This document shows, in pieces, positions 44,505-57,212 of a DNA stretch of 64,000 nt. Numbering within the stretch: the stretch's first letter is position 1; the number at the start of each line of letters is the position of its first letter. A program made the position numbers and the translations under genes. The notes beneath the pieces are model-generated. The model had not been told where the DNA came from and made no database searches. It was given only the letters and a program-made list of their open reading frames with translations. The DNA is from Lytechinus pictus (lineage: Eukaryota > Echinodermata > Echinoidea > Temnopleuroida > Toxopneustidae), in contig NC_087249.1 in assembly GCF_037042905.1 (NCBI RefSeq), forward strand, positions 39,515,401 through 39,579,400, in the 5' to 3' direction.

Positions 44505-45720
44505 CTAAAAAGATGATTATAAAGACTTTTTTCAGACTGTCTATATGCATATAATTATATATATATATATATATACAACTATGTACAACTAACTCCGAAT
44601 TGAAACTAAATCCTACAGCACTCGAAATTTGACGATTAATGGTTAAGGGTATTATAATTATACGTCGGAGGCATCCTTTAGGTCAGTTCTAACATTCCCG
44701 GGGCATAGCCGAGGGCATTGGACTGTTTCAAAGGCGAAAGGTTTCGTTTATTATTACTATTCCAAACAAAAAATGTGTCTTATGATGTTTTATAAGATAG
44801 ATCAGATAATGATATGGGGTCCTTGTTAGCCTCATTAGCTTAAATATATGACCGGTCGCATGATACATTGTATATTTCGGTCAATCATTTGATTTGGATC
44901 CACATCACAATTATACATTATTATTTTTATCATTATTTTAAACATTCAAACAGTTGAAGTAAAGGCTGGTCAAAAATGTATTTTATGATCAAACCTAAAC
45001 TTAAACCTCTTTTTAAAGTTATGTTTATGTTTTTGGGGTGAAACTAAATATTAGTCATTTTGTCTATCAACATGTTCAATGATCACAAGCGATATATTCA
45101 GCAAACTGAATGGCAATTCAATTTAAAGTAAATATAGACAAAAATCTTCGTTATATATAAAGACAAATGTCTTTTTTATGGCGACAAATCTCCTTCAATC
45201 TGGCTCCGCTACGTCGATGATACCATTGCCATCAGAGGACCTTTTCATGAAGGCTGTCAGCACAGTACGACTAAAATGTTCACTTTCTCCAACAGTTACT
45301 ATAGTTACAGTCAGAGTTTTATTTCTCGTGACTAGATATTAGACTTCCTATTTTAAAAGTGACGATGGCAGTTAAATTTTTTTTTTTTTATTAATGTACA
45401 AAAATGCGTTAATTTAGCATAGTAATGCTTGACAAACATTGAGGCCAATACCTTTTACAAGAAAAAATACAAAATTAATATCAAGTATCATACATCACCT
45501 CGAAAAGGTTCAAAATTAGCCATTGTGATTGCTTGAAAACAAGATGCGTTTGAGTTTTAAAGCTACTGTAATTCAATCAATTTCATTTCATTTCTTGATA
45601 AATTTCCTTCGGTAATTCATTTAGGAATCGCCCTATTGGAAAATATTTTTGAACGTCGACAAAAAGTAGAGAAAAAGCCAATCATCCATCCAGTTGCACA
45701 AGAACCTCAATGATACTCAC
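44505..45720 (-). other. Intron of pseudogene D, 1216 bp
   Basis: An (AT)n run lies at about 44551-44572. Sequence at 44585-44905 is shared with the gene A intron. A Penelope-like fragment lies at 45190-45330. Confidence 0.7.
45190..45330 (+). pseudogene. Penelope-like fragment
   Basis: It reads SIWLRYVDDTIAIRGPFHEG, the same YVDD block as 36210-36295, followed by the same small insert (ACTTTCTCCAACAGTTACTA, compare ACTTTCTCCAGCAGTTTCTA at 36321). Confidence 0.75.
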
Positions 45721-45984
45721 GAAATTCTTCTCGGTATCAAAATACTATTTGTTTCTGCTTTAAACGCCTCCAAAGCTTCTGCGTATACCGCCTCGTTCCC
45801 GTCTAGTTTCCACGGCAGCTCACGATCTGTCGCCGATTCGAAAAAAACCACTCGCTGTTTTAGAATACGAATAAAGCTCCAGATATACTTCCATTTCTTC
45901 AATGGCGCTCAGGCATTTCGCAAACACTGTCGACATTGTTCGAGGTACACCCCACAAAGCCACTTTGACTTGCTTGTCCGCCAT
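45721..45984 (-). pseudogene. Pseudogene D exon 1
   Basis: The start codon at 45982-45984 and the P-loop-like segment are kept, but the exon is 264 nt. One extra T in a T7 run (45841-45847 on the plus strand as A7) shifts the frame in the middle. The ATTTC/GTGAGT donor is intact. Confidence 0.88.
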
Positions 45985-45999
45985 GATCTCGAGAGTAGG

Positions 46000-48319
46000 A
46001 CAGCTTTAGAACAAAACATGGGTGTCCCAATGACTGAGTTTAAAGCCATAGATAGTGTCCGCATACATGGCATAGCATAAATTTACTTGATAATATTTGA
46101 TTAAAATCATTACAAAACTTTGGACTATGGCGTACATTGGGTTCATATGTGTTTATCTATTGATTTCATCAAAACTGGTTGTAGTGTCGCTTGGGAACTT
46201 CTTCTACTCCCCGGCCCCGGCCCCCGCCTCCCCCTACCTCTCTCTCTCTCCCTCCACCTCTCTCTCCCCTCCACTCCCCAGTCTCATTTTTTCCAGAAAA
46301 TATTACTCAAGACAATTATGCTTAGGAATAGTTATTATTTTGTTACTTTTGGAACGATCATGTCAAACGCATGATTTTACACTATATCTCAGAAGACTTT
46401 ATCATTGGCCAATTATCATTAATATGCCTATAAACATAATACAAATTCCTGGCAAAATTTTTTTTTTCATTTTATTTTTTCTTGCTTCTAAACAGAATAT
46501 TATGTTCTGAATGCATTTCATCTTAAAAGCTGTGTAAAAAAATATAGATTCGGTCATATCAATGACATAAATCACATTTTCTGTTTGTAAGCGATGGTGC
46601 TCACACACACATGGTCCAGGGAAGCGGTGTTGCAGGGGGTAAAGCACCTCCACATTTTTTTGTTGGGGGGGATGCGCAGCACCCTCTGGAAATAAGGTTG
46701 GCATGCTATCATGTAGAAATTTGACCCAAACCACCTTCATTTTGGAGCGAAAAGCCCTTTTTTCAAATTTAATGATTGTCCGTTTCCCCCCTTAACAAAA
46801 TCACCCTCATTTGGGAGTGAAAACCTTTTTATTTTATTTCATTTCATTTTTCTAATTATTATATTCTGTTCTCATTTATTTATTTACTTATTTATTTATT
46901 TATATATTTATTTATTCAATTATTTCACCTATTCAGTTATTCATTTAATTCATTTCATTTTATTTCATTTATTTATTTATTTATCCATTCATTCATTTAT
47001 TTATTATTCTTATTCTATTTTTTTTTTTGGGGGGGAACTTATCAACCTTAATATTACGAAACCGGTTAGCACCCAGTCTTTAAACTGTTTACCAGGTTCC
47101 TGCCCACACACAGACGTGTAATGATTGTCTTTTTTGTCAGATTTTTTTTTGCGTCTGGTTTCAGAAATGTTGCTGACCTTTAAATTGCATTTTTATTTGT
47201 CAGAAAATTTTGACGGTGAAGTGTTAAAGGAAAAAGCGATGACCTTTGACCCCTCTCCCTTTTTCAGTTTTCAGAAAAAGTTTTGCCCCTCATGGCGAGA
47301 TTTTCCAGGTACGGCACTAGTAGTAACGATATTACTTCACAGACTCTTCTAATATTGCGAAATATAATTTCCAATTTGGTATGATGCATGTATTATTACA
47401 TTAAATGGCATATAATTGTATAATCAATTTCTATATCTGAGAGCCCATCTCATCTTAATTGAATTGGTAATGATGATGACAAGATGAATTTCTATTGAAA
47501 CTTTTGTGTATACATTTTCTAATTAAAAAAAGTACGAAATTTATGTATGATATAATAGTATCAGATCAATAGTACATGTATATCTGTATGTGGAAACATC
47601 CTGCACATGTTAATGGAGTTTTAATCACCATCAAAGCGTTTATCAAAATGCAATTACTCGTTTTCACATGCTACCCTTTCATATGGTGATTGGGTTTTCC
47701 GTCCGATTGTTAGGAAGGCCGAAGATTGAGGTTTTCAATCAACTGAATTAAGAAAACCGAGTTTTCATTAAAATGTTTCGTTGCGCATGGTTTAATACGT
47801 TTTCACTCCTGGGGCCCGTAACGCAAAACTTAGCAATGATCGTAGAACATTTTTTCTACGATTGATTCCATTGACTACAATGTACAATCAATCGTGAAAA
47901 TTAAGCCCTTCCTCCCTTCTTTCAGTCTTTTATTGAATTGAATTATTATCAACTCTTTACTTATTCCCCTGCATAAATTCCCTTTAATTGCACAGATACT
48001 ATTGAGGAATGAATGGTTGTGATCAATATAAATGGGAAATTTTACAAATAAAAGATTGGCAAGAAAGAAAGACTGTTTGAAATTGCTTAACAACCATCCG
48101 CCATGTTGAAGCCGGTCGTATGATGTAAACACCCCCCCCCCCCCATCGTGAATTTAAAATAAATTGCACGATTCAATTTTCAAAAGATTATTATACCATT
48201 ATACGGGGAATATCCTTAATACCTTGCATGTTTCTTAAACTATAAACCAACACGTTATGTTCAAACATAGCCGTTTTGAACAGCGTTTTGCAATGTATAA
48301 TGGTGCGTTAGGTTTGGCG
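46000..48319. other. Non-coding stretch with simple repeats
   Basis: Contents: a CCGGCCCCGGCCCC then CT-rich run (46210-46280); a dispersed repeat at 46600-46800 related to 63550-63740; a TTTA/TTCA run at 46855-47000; and a truncated MITE at 47811-47905 related to 23810-23941. No gene is seen. Confidence 0.5.
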
Positions 48320-48725
48320 TGATTGGGAGTGGGTGTGTGTGCGTGAGGATGTGCGTGATTTAGGATATTCATATAACAATGTTAGAATCGGGTGGGATGC
48401 CGTGTGTGCAAGGGTCTGTCTGTGCGTCTGCGTGTATGGGTTTAGTCATTCATTCATAAATGTCAGACTTGGGTGGGATGTAGGGGTGCGCCGGTGTATG
48501 CGTGTGTGGGTATGGATGTGCGTGTGATTTTGGTCATTCATACATCAATGTCAGAATGCATTTGTGCGAGAGGTGTGTGTGTGTGATTTTATTTGTATTT
48601 CACATAGCAATGTCAGACATGTCTGAGTGTGCGGGTTTGGCTGGGGATGCTTGGAAGTGAGGCGGTGCAAGTGTGGGTGTGTGTGTGTGATTTTGGTCAT
48701 TCATAATTATATCAATGCCAGTCCT
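48320..48725 (+). repeat. G/T-rich minisatellite, about five units
   Basis: Units of roughly 80-100 bp combine a GTGTGTGTG-rich half with a half like GGTCATTCATACATCAATGT, then CAGA and GGGTGGGATG. Confidence 0.75.
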
Positions 48726-50002
48726 CGACAAACAGGTGGTGAGGTAACAATTCTTTCAATAATAAATGTCTTTGACAACCGACATTCATCATCAGCCCCT
48801 AAGAGTAAATCGATATATCAATGAAATAGAGACTCGAGGTCAAGGTCATTACCATCCCTTGGACATATCCGGCATCATCAGCATGTCCGGAGAGGACATT
48901 TCACGAAACAAATATTCAGCGATTTTCACTGAAAATTGTTATAAGCTACTGAGATCCTTGCATCTCATTGGCTCATGACAAAATAGGCAGTGAAAAATCA
49001 CTGAGAAGATGCCCCATGAAAAGCTTCCCATTTTATGAAAATGTATTTTCTCCCTCCACTTATTCCATCATTCTAAATAATATTCACTTAATGTAAGACG
49101 CGTGTTCTGTATAGATTTACGACGGAATTGAATTTAGATTCAAAACCGCCAAGGTAGTGGAAAGCACCGATTGGACTTGTAGTAGTGTAAAATGGCATTT
49201 GTTCCGCCGATGATATTGCCTGATGGAAATTAGACGAGTTTAACAAATGGATTGATTTTGAGATTACCCCTATAGAAATTTAAGCGTGCCGAATGCTAGT
49301 ATAAACTAGCTAGCGAGTAACTGGTGGTTCACTATATAAGCCATTGCAAGCTAGCAAACAGTATACATGCTCGTTTTAAGATCGCTTAATCATTTCTACG
49401 CATACCTATTACAATTTGATTAATATTATATTATTAATCCCCTATGTCAGTATGTAGTCACAAGCTAGCCTCCAGCCTGAAATTTCTATGATGAATTAGC
49501 GTTGTGCTTAATTTTGGATAAATCCCCTCCCAAGTTTATGCCACTATTCTATTCATATCTAAATTACATTAATATGTCTGCCTTACATTGTAAATTGTGA
49601 TGTCAAGGATACGCAATAATATTTTTCATTTAATTCAATTCAATCGGATGTCAAATGGATACTTGATTTCGTTTTTAATCCAATAACTGCATTTGTATGA
49701 TAAATGCCAAAGTGCCCTTAAAAAAAATCACCAAGAAAGGCAGATGAAAACAGATTCAATTGCAACTATACGTTTGTTAGATTTGGGGGTGTGTTGTCTC
49801 TCATTCACTGCGTGTTATAATTACTTGGCTATTCTTGAAATATACTTAATGAGATAAATATTAGTAATAGAGACAATAAATAAGCCTTTAATTTTATTTC
49901 ATTATATAGAATAAATGTTTTTGAAAGGTAAGGTTCCTGTTTTGCTTCTTGATGCCATAATTACTCTAATATGGATGTATTAAGCAATGAATTAACCTGT
50001 TA
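48726..50002. other. Non-coding stretch, nothing recognised
   Basis: AT-rich. A weak CACTGA-containing hairpin lies near 48925-49000. No gene is seen. Confidence 0.4.
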
Positions 50003-50134
50003 CCATTCAAGTGGGCCTGAATCACAAGACTATACTGTTCAGAATGTTGCATTATTGATAAAGAACCTGGCCAGGTATGTGTAGCTGAGGACTTGAGGAG
50101 GGGCTATTAAGGCTGCTGGTTCGTTTGCCCTTTA
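50003..50134 (+). mobile_element. SINE-like element, copy 2
   Basis: It matches 20275-20412 in opposite orientation: GGGCCTGAATCACAAGACTA, CTGTTCAGAATGTTGCATTA, CTGCTGGTTCGTTTGCCC. Confidence 0.6.
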
Positions 50135-52051
50135 AGTGATCATGATGATTATCAGAGTATACTTCCCATTATTCTCGGCCCTTTACAAAGGGTTTATAAA
50201 GACTAAGTGCTAACTCGTCTAATCTCATTGATTAATACGCGGTAAAGCGCATCCCACGAGTGCGATCTGACCAAATGCGATGACGCGTTATTCAAGTATA
50301 CCACACGGACCACACGGCTTTTTAGTCCGACACACGCCTTAGTTAAACATCCCACATCTCTTCAATATTTTTTAAGCAAGTAAAAAAAATCTCGAAACTC
50401 GAACCACAATCTCTCCCTCTCTATAAAAATCATTCTTAATCATCTAACACCGCATTTTCTGTCACTCTTGATCATGACTGTTGTCCTTTGATCATTTGGT
50501 GGTATCCATGGTTACCGTCGTCTGCTCATCTTCTTTTTGATAGAATACATTCCTGTTGGAGCATCTTGACCTTTTTCACCTGTCATGATCGCTGAGAGTT
50601 TAACTTTCCTCCAATTGGTCAAGCACTTTTTTAATTCACCTGCTCTTGGAATTTCCCAGCAGGCCTAGTCTTTCAATCCTCTTTGTTTAAGATTTTAGAG
50701 GATGACGGTGAAAGGGGGTATTTCATATCTCCTTACATCATTACCTCGGACAAGGAATAAGGTGACATTGATTTTCTGTCATTTTCAATCTTTGAAGAAC
50801 AAAAACACGAGCAAATAAAAATCATAGATATATCAAAGTTGCTAATTCAGAATACATAGACACTAGTCTTTATGCATTTTATTCCAGCCCATCTCCGATC
50901 GAAACATTAAGAGCAAGACCCCTTATCGCGAAACGAAATCGCAGGCACTGGGTGTTAAACCATGAAGATGGAATGATTCTAAAATGCATTCTTGTACAGT
51001 TTGTATTTGACTTCTTTTTTTGTTGAAAAAAACTCCGAATATTATCGGAGCCCGCGGGGGGGGGGGGGGTGCTGATATTACAGACACCAATTGCTAGCTG
51101 CCTCAGTAGTCTCCCTCCCCCATGCCGAGAGTTTGTATTGAAATGACTAATGTCACAAATCATTCGGACCCCCAAAAGCCCCCCTTCCCCCCCCCCCAAA
51201 AAAAAAAATAATGATAAAATAGATAAATAAATAAATGAAGTAGTTAAATGATTAATTAATAATAATAATAATGATAACAATTATAGAAAAACAATGAAAA
51301 AACTAAATAAATCGTCTCGACCCGCGCCTTGTTCAGGGAATTATTGTCCTGTCCTTAGCTATTTTCGACTTTAAAAAAAAACTATCAGTCAGAGATTCTG
51401 AGACTGATCGTTTTTTTTTATAATGATAATCTTGTCGACTCTGTTGGATGATAAAGGGATGCCATAAAAATGCCTTCACTCTGTGATGATTATATTCTGC
51501 GACCCTCACTGGTTCGTTAAGCGATGTGGTAACGTACGGTAGATAGTCAGTAGAGCGAAACCCAATTTCATTGGGATATTTCTGACCGGCTTGGCAAATT
51601 AATTAAGAAGCTGGATGTCATCAAGTAACTTCTGTTGCCAACGACGATTGCATATAGGCACTGAGGTATCCACGCCTCCTATACTAGGATCCATGATATA
51701 CCTAGATCCGCCGTAGCCTCTTCATAAATCTTCTTTAATCTCTTTAGTGCTTGGTTCAGTGCTATATGTGCCTCCTCATTCAATCTGATTTGGCAGCGTT
51801 CTGGGAGCTTTAAGCCGCCTCGTTTCTGCTCCACTTACGAGGAGATTTCGGTCGTCCACCAAGGGACTCAGCCCTTGATCTTCGACACCGATGTCGAGGT
51901 TTGGTCACACCAACGATACCTACTCCGAACGGACCGATAATATATCAAAGGATATAACGTAATAGCTTTGATCGGTCTATTCGGTGCATCTGTCAATTAG
52001 CAATCCCGTATGAGATGAAGCAAGTTAATGAATATTTACAGTAAAAAAGAT
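50135..52051. other. Non-coding stretch, nothing recognised
   Basis: G and C homopolymers near 51056 and 51186, and an ATAA-rich run at 51210-51280. Frames here lack domains. Confidence 0.4.
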
Positions 52052-52198
52052 AGCACGTTGTTTGAGCCTGTCACTCTAAAAAAAATTGTTTAATCTTTAT
52101 TGTAATTGTTTAAACTTTTAACAACTAGTTTAAAACGTTTAAACGGTTGAAAAAAAATTAACAACAGTTGTTAGAGTGATGGGCTTAAACAACGTGCT
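52052..52198. mobile_element. 147-bp foldback MITE
   Basis: AGCACGTTGTTTGAGCC at the left, GGCTTAAACAACGTGCT at the right. TCACTCTAA is mirrored by TTAGAGTGA. The centre has TTTAAAC/GTTTAAA words. Confidence 0.8.
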
Positions 52199-52316
52199 TA
52201 AAAGAGCGTTTGTACAGTGCTGCAAAAGCTAGGATCGAGGTAGAAGTGTAGGGTAAAGTCCATGAACAGTGAACCACGAGGCTCCAGGTTCCATGTTGGC
52301 TTGGATCAACTGTCCT

Positions 52317-52470
52317 GGTGGGTGTTTCAAGGCTGTTCGTAAGTTAAGAGCGACTTTAAGAATGACTGGTGAACATTTCTTACGCGCAAAGTAATCACAA
52401 ATGAATATATCATTTACCACATGAAAGTCGCTCTTATCTTAAGAACAGCTTTATGGAACGGTCCCTGGGG
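52317..52470. mobile_element. GGTGTTTCA-family foldback MITE, third copy
   Basis: GCTGTTCGTAAGTTAAGAGC and the inverted CTCTTATCTTAAGAACAGC. It is an independent insertion of the family at 26617 and 38939. Confidence 0.75.
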
Positions 52471-54440
52471 TGGTACTGGTAGTGCTTCAGTCACGCTCAT
52501 GAAATCAACTCTAGAACGACCAGCACTACTACCTTATAACACACTATAATTGGTCAACTTGTATTCGGTTTTCTTGGTGTGAATGAGCATCAGATACTTC
52601 AAACTGACTTATATTGTTTTACATGTGGAAGGAATACTTCTGCTTCATGTAGTGTTCCTTAAAACTGGCCGGACGATTTGGCTCTTAACCGTTACGAATT
52701 ACTAAAATCCGGATCTCATTTGATCGTGCTCATGTTTTTTTTTTCTTTTTAAGATTTACTTTACGTTTACTATACTTTACGTTACTTTTTTATGTTCACA
52801 ATTAAAAAGATCTCACATGAAAATTTCGCATATATTTACTTATTCAATGCGAGTTCACTTAAAATTACGTTCTGAACAGCGACATATCCGAGAAGCACAC
52901 CCCACCCACATTCACGCATCCACACACACCAATGAAAGCGCACACACTCACATCATCACTTATCCTCACACAATATAATATTTGAAAATTATTATATTTT
53001 ATTCATTAATTTGGTTCTAAGTTTTTATAGGCAAAAGGCCTATATGACCATGAAAGATATTTACAATGCTTGAATAATGATTGCAATGTGTATCCACGGT
53101 AGAAGGCTATCGGGGGTGTTTGTGTCAGCAAGCGTAGGGGGACGTTGTACTGACTAAGTTGCCAACCCGGACGATTTCAGTGAAATCCTTGGTTTTGATT
53201 GGCTGAGAAGCACTGGCCTCTGGTAACTGTCAGAGAATGACAAGCTGTAATGAAATGGTGCCCAAAAATTGGCAAGAAGCTTGCAAGCAAAAAAACAAAC
53301 AAACAAAATACACCATCCTCATATCTTCAGAGAATCTCAGTCAGTTAAGTATATATAGGCTTATTAGATATGGACATAACGTATTACCATCGCTTCCAAG
53401 GTGGTACTAGATCGATTTTAGATAGTGCTTGTAGGGAAACGGTTGCTTAACTATCCTGAAATTCCACCAAGAATTGCCCAAATGAATGGAAAACTAATCA
53501 AAAGTCCCCACACATATCATAAGAGTAACATACACAAAAAAACCCGATTTATAAAAAAAAAATTCTTGATTCGCTCTAAATTATCTATCATGGACGTATA
53601 TGTCGTTCTCTTATTCATGTACTTCAATTTTCCTTACAAAATGTATTAATTATTTATTAATTTCAGAAGATTTTTTTAGAATATTGTGCTCCCATTTGGG
53701 GTGAGCGCTTCATGCTTGGTTGATCGTATGTTAGACTTTTTGAAATCCATACCTGTGGTTTCAAGCCTTTCCTTGAAAAAGAGTAAGTTCCTGTCCATGG
53801 TTGATTATTCTGAATTCACTCCAGAGCTTGAAAGAGAGTTCACTGTATATAGATATCGAGGAAAACGGGGCATAAACATAGCAAACTATACAAGGCAATA
53901 GTATACAAATGACACACATCATGGAGGGCATTGGTAAGAATTATACACATGAGCACCCTTTGGAACAGCTTCAATACATTCGGACTATTTCAAAAGTAAC
54001 AAGTGCGCGTAATTATTGTAATGCCCGGGCAAAATGATACTGTTTTATAAACTTTTATAATATTGCGATGTGAATCCTTGTTATTTGATAAATCCTTATC
54101 TCAAAACTGTGAACGTTGATCACGTTCATTCGTAACAACCATCAGGAAAATTATCATATTATTAGCTAAAATGAATGACTGACTAGTCACGGAGTAGATA
54201 TCAGTCAATCACTCGATCTTTATTCATAAGCCTTCCACAATTTCATAAAGAACAATATTACATAAAATTCAGAAATAAAGGACATTTGAAGAAAACTTAC
54301 AACGAGTAAAACAAATATATATCACTCGATACCACGCCATCATCATGATAATAAACATAATTACATTACTACGTCTCAACAGAGAGTTCAAGTAGAAGAT
54401 GATACAAATGTTGGTTCAATTCACTCTCAATTTGAGCTTG
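52471..54440. other. Non-coding stretch, nothing recognised
   Basis: The short frames at 53425 and 53686 have no recognisable features. A (CA)-rich stretch lies near 52905-52975. Confidence 0.4.
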
Positions 54441-54479
54441 AAATTAAAAAAAATAATAATAATATGAACATTTGTAATG

Positions 54480-55005
54480 CGCCGGTATCCATCATAAAAA
54501 GATGCTCATGGCGCAATAAAGAAAAGAAAAGAAAAGGAAAAATAAAAAGAAAGGAATGAAGAAAGAAAACCTACTAAAAAGAGGGGTAGAATAACAATTA
54601 CCTAAAAGCTTGCGTGAATAACCAGGTTTTAAGAGAACTTTTGAAAGTGGTGAGACAAGAAATATTGCGGATTTCTATTGGCAGTTTATTCCATAGGAAA
54701 GGCCCAGCATGTTGAAATGATCGATCCCCCCATTAATTATGAGATTGTGGTACAGTGAGTAAGAATGAACGAGAAGATCTAAGGTTGCGAGAGGGATTGT
54801 ATGGAGTAATCAAAGAAGAGTTGTATTGAGGTGCAGTTCTGTGAATAGAATGGAAAACAAGTAGTAGGATTTTAAATGTAATGCGCTGTACAACGGGTAA
54901 CCAGTGAAGAGATTTGAGAATGGGGGTTATGTGATTCCTCTTGGGGGACATGGTGACGATACGGGCAGCATTATGTTGGAGTTTCCTAAGGCGATCTAAC
55001 TGAGA
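54480..55005 (-). pseudogene. L2/CR1-like LINE 3' fragment
   Basis: Minus-strand translation shows LRKLQHNAARIVTMSP, HITPILKSLHWLPVVQRI and TFKILLLVFHSIHRTAP, the C-terminal region also seen at 15580-15680. It is followed by a 3' tail with TGCGCCATGAGCATC. It is 5'-truncated at about 55005. Confidence 0.8.
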
Positions 55006-55138
55006 TTACTAGAGATTTTGTTTTGAAACAGATTGATAAATCTGAGTATAGATAAATCAACTGGGGAAGATCATTTCAGCTGCAAACTTTTAAAGATGAC
55101 AAAAAAATGTTATCACAGAGTCCCTTTGTGGTATTATT

Positions 55139-55724
55139 AACAAATCCCTTTCTACTGGAGTTGTTCCTCGTGAATGGAAAAAGGCTCGGGTAGTACCAAT
55201 ATTTAAATCTGGTGATATGTCTTCGTTGAATAATTACCGCCCCATTTCTATATTACCAATCGTGAGTTAAATTTTAGAAAGGGCTGTTCACCAACAGCTC
55301 TATGAAAATTTTTGGACTCAAATGATTTATTACACCCGATTCAATCTGGTTTTCGGCCTATGCATTCAACAACTACTGCCCTTGCAAAACTTGTAAATCA
55401 GTGGTCGTTAAACATTGATAACAATTTAATTTCTGCAGTTGCGTTCATAGATCTTCGGAAGGCCTTTGATACCGTGGACCATGGGCTGCTTTTAAAGAAA
55501 TTAGCTTGCATTGGTTGTAGTAATAGGACTATCACTTGGTTCAAATCATATTTATTTGATCGACAACAAGTGACACAATTCAAAGGAGCCAAATCGCACC
55601 CTTCAATCGTCAAATTAGGCGTGCCACAAGGGTCAATTCTAGGTCCCCTTTTATTTTCAATACATGTTAATAGTTTACCTGAAAGTATTCATGAAGGTAT
55701 CATAGATATGTACGCTGACGACAC
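55139..55724 (+). pseudogene. LINE reverse transcriptase motifs
   Basis: VPREWKKARVVPIFKSGD, NYRPISILP, then a TAA in place of a lysine codon near 55267 and a frame change in a T run near 55308. It continues with FRPMHSTTTALAKLV, AFIDLRKAFDTVDH (motif A), KLGVPQGSILGPLLF (motif B) and MYADDT (motif C), at which the insertion at 55725 breaks it. Confidence 0.85.
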
Positions 55725-57204
55725 AGGCGCGTAGCCAGGGGGGGGGCGGTGATTGCGGTCGCCCCCCCAAAACGTCCCCAAAAAGAAAAAAAAGAAGGAA
55801 AAAAAAGAGAGGAGAAAAGGAAAAGGGAAGGGAGGAAAGGGAAGAAAGGTAGCTTTGTGTTTTTTTTTCTTTTTATTCTTTTTTTTCTCAAAAGAGAAAC
55901 TCCTTCACTCTTGCTCTAGATTTATGATTATGAATTTTGCTTCCGCGCAGCGCGCGGTTAAATGAAAATATTGAAGATCTCCATTGTTTCCCCCACCCTT
56001 TCTCTAACCCTGTTTTTCTACCTCAGCTATATGTGTTTATTTCCAGTTAAAGTTCAAATGTATTCATTAGGGCATGGAATTAGAGTAAGGTTAGGCCGAA
56101 GTATATGAAGTTATCTTTTTTTATTAATTGATCGCGCAACTTCTGGTCGGGTCGGCTCCGGGCGGGTAAAATCTTTATATCAATTTCTGCCGTCACCTCC
56201 ATAAAGTCAACTTCTCCCGCTTTTCAGCTCATTACTAAACAACCACAATTTTTGGGGCAAACAGGTTCCTAATCCAAAAAGAGGAAGGTATAAAATTCGT
56301 ATCGTATAAGGGTATTAAATAAAAAAGTACAATATTTTTTATCAAATTCTATTCAACTTCATGTCATTTCCCTGTACATTCATCTCCTGTCCTGTTTTTC
56401 GCCCTCAGTTTGAAATTTTGAATGACTCTTAAGTTTCTTTATAATTCAAAATGAAGCGCTTCAGGATAAGTCAAAGAAATTAGGCATCCTTTTTATATAA
56501 TTTCAATAAATCACAGAAGTTTCAACTTTTTGCGCACTATTTTCCTTTTAATGAAGTTCAATAATCTTAGAAAATTAATTGAATTAGAGCCGATGGGGTA
56601 TTGGAGATATCTGCATTATTTTGATGAAACATCCGCCCTTTGAAATTTCAGAGTTTCGTTGCTCTGCGCGGGGAGGAATATCTTCCTCCTGGCATATACA
56701 CTTCTTCTCCTCTGTTTTGCGAGTTAAAGATATGCACTGTCGCTAAATTGTTTGTAATCAAATCTGATCTTTCCAAGGGAAGTATTCAATATATGTTTGA
56801 GAATATCCTTTTCTCGGGACCCTTTCCATGGCAAAAAATTGATAAAACGCTTTAGCTTCCGCACTTCGCGCGGGGTTATTATCATTTTAATTTCCTCCAT
56901 TGTATATATTCCTTTTTTGTGCGTTCACAATCTTTTTTGAAAACAAGGTTCAGGAAAACCAGGTTCAAAATCACAATATAGTCAACTGAATTGGAGCTGA
57001 TATAGATACTAGAGACAAGAGAGACGACTCCTTTTCATTTTAATTTATCATTCTCCAAAAGCTTCGCGCTTCGCGATGGAGGGGGAAACTCCCCCTCCCT
57101 GCACCCACCCCCTAGGGAGCGCGCTTCGCGCGCTCTGTAAGCGTTGGCACGCTTCGCGTGCATTTACCGCCCCCTCCAAAATGAAATCCTGGCTACGCGG
57201 TTAT
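55725..57204. mobile_element. 1.48-kb hAT-like element in the RT active site
   Basis: GACGACAC lies at 55717-55724 and 57205-57212, an 8-bp duplication. Termini AGGCGCGTAGCCAGG and (inverted) ATAACCGCGTAGCCAGG. No transposase is seen. The interior has CTTCGCGCG-type cores (55940, 56862, 57065, 57125). Excision of insert plus one repeat restores YADDTTLTV. Confidence 0.9.
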
Positions 57205-57212
57205 GACGACAC

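Noticed and set aside
46097-46510. 137-codon hydrophobic frame
   Set aside because: It spans CT-rich simple sequence and has no conserved motif or paralogue.
48333-48824. Cysteine/valine-rich small frames
   Set aside because: Translation of the GTGTG minisatellite.
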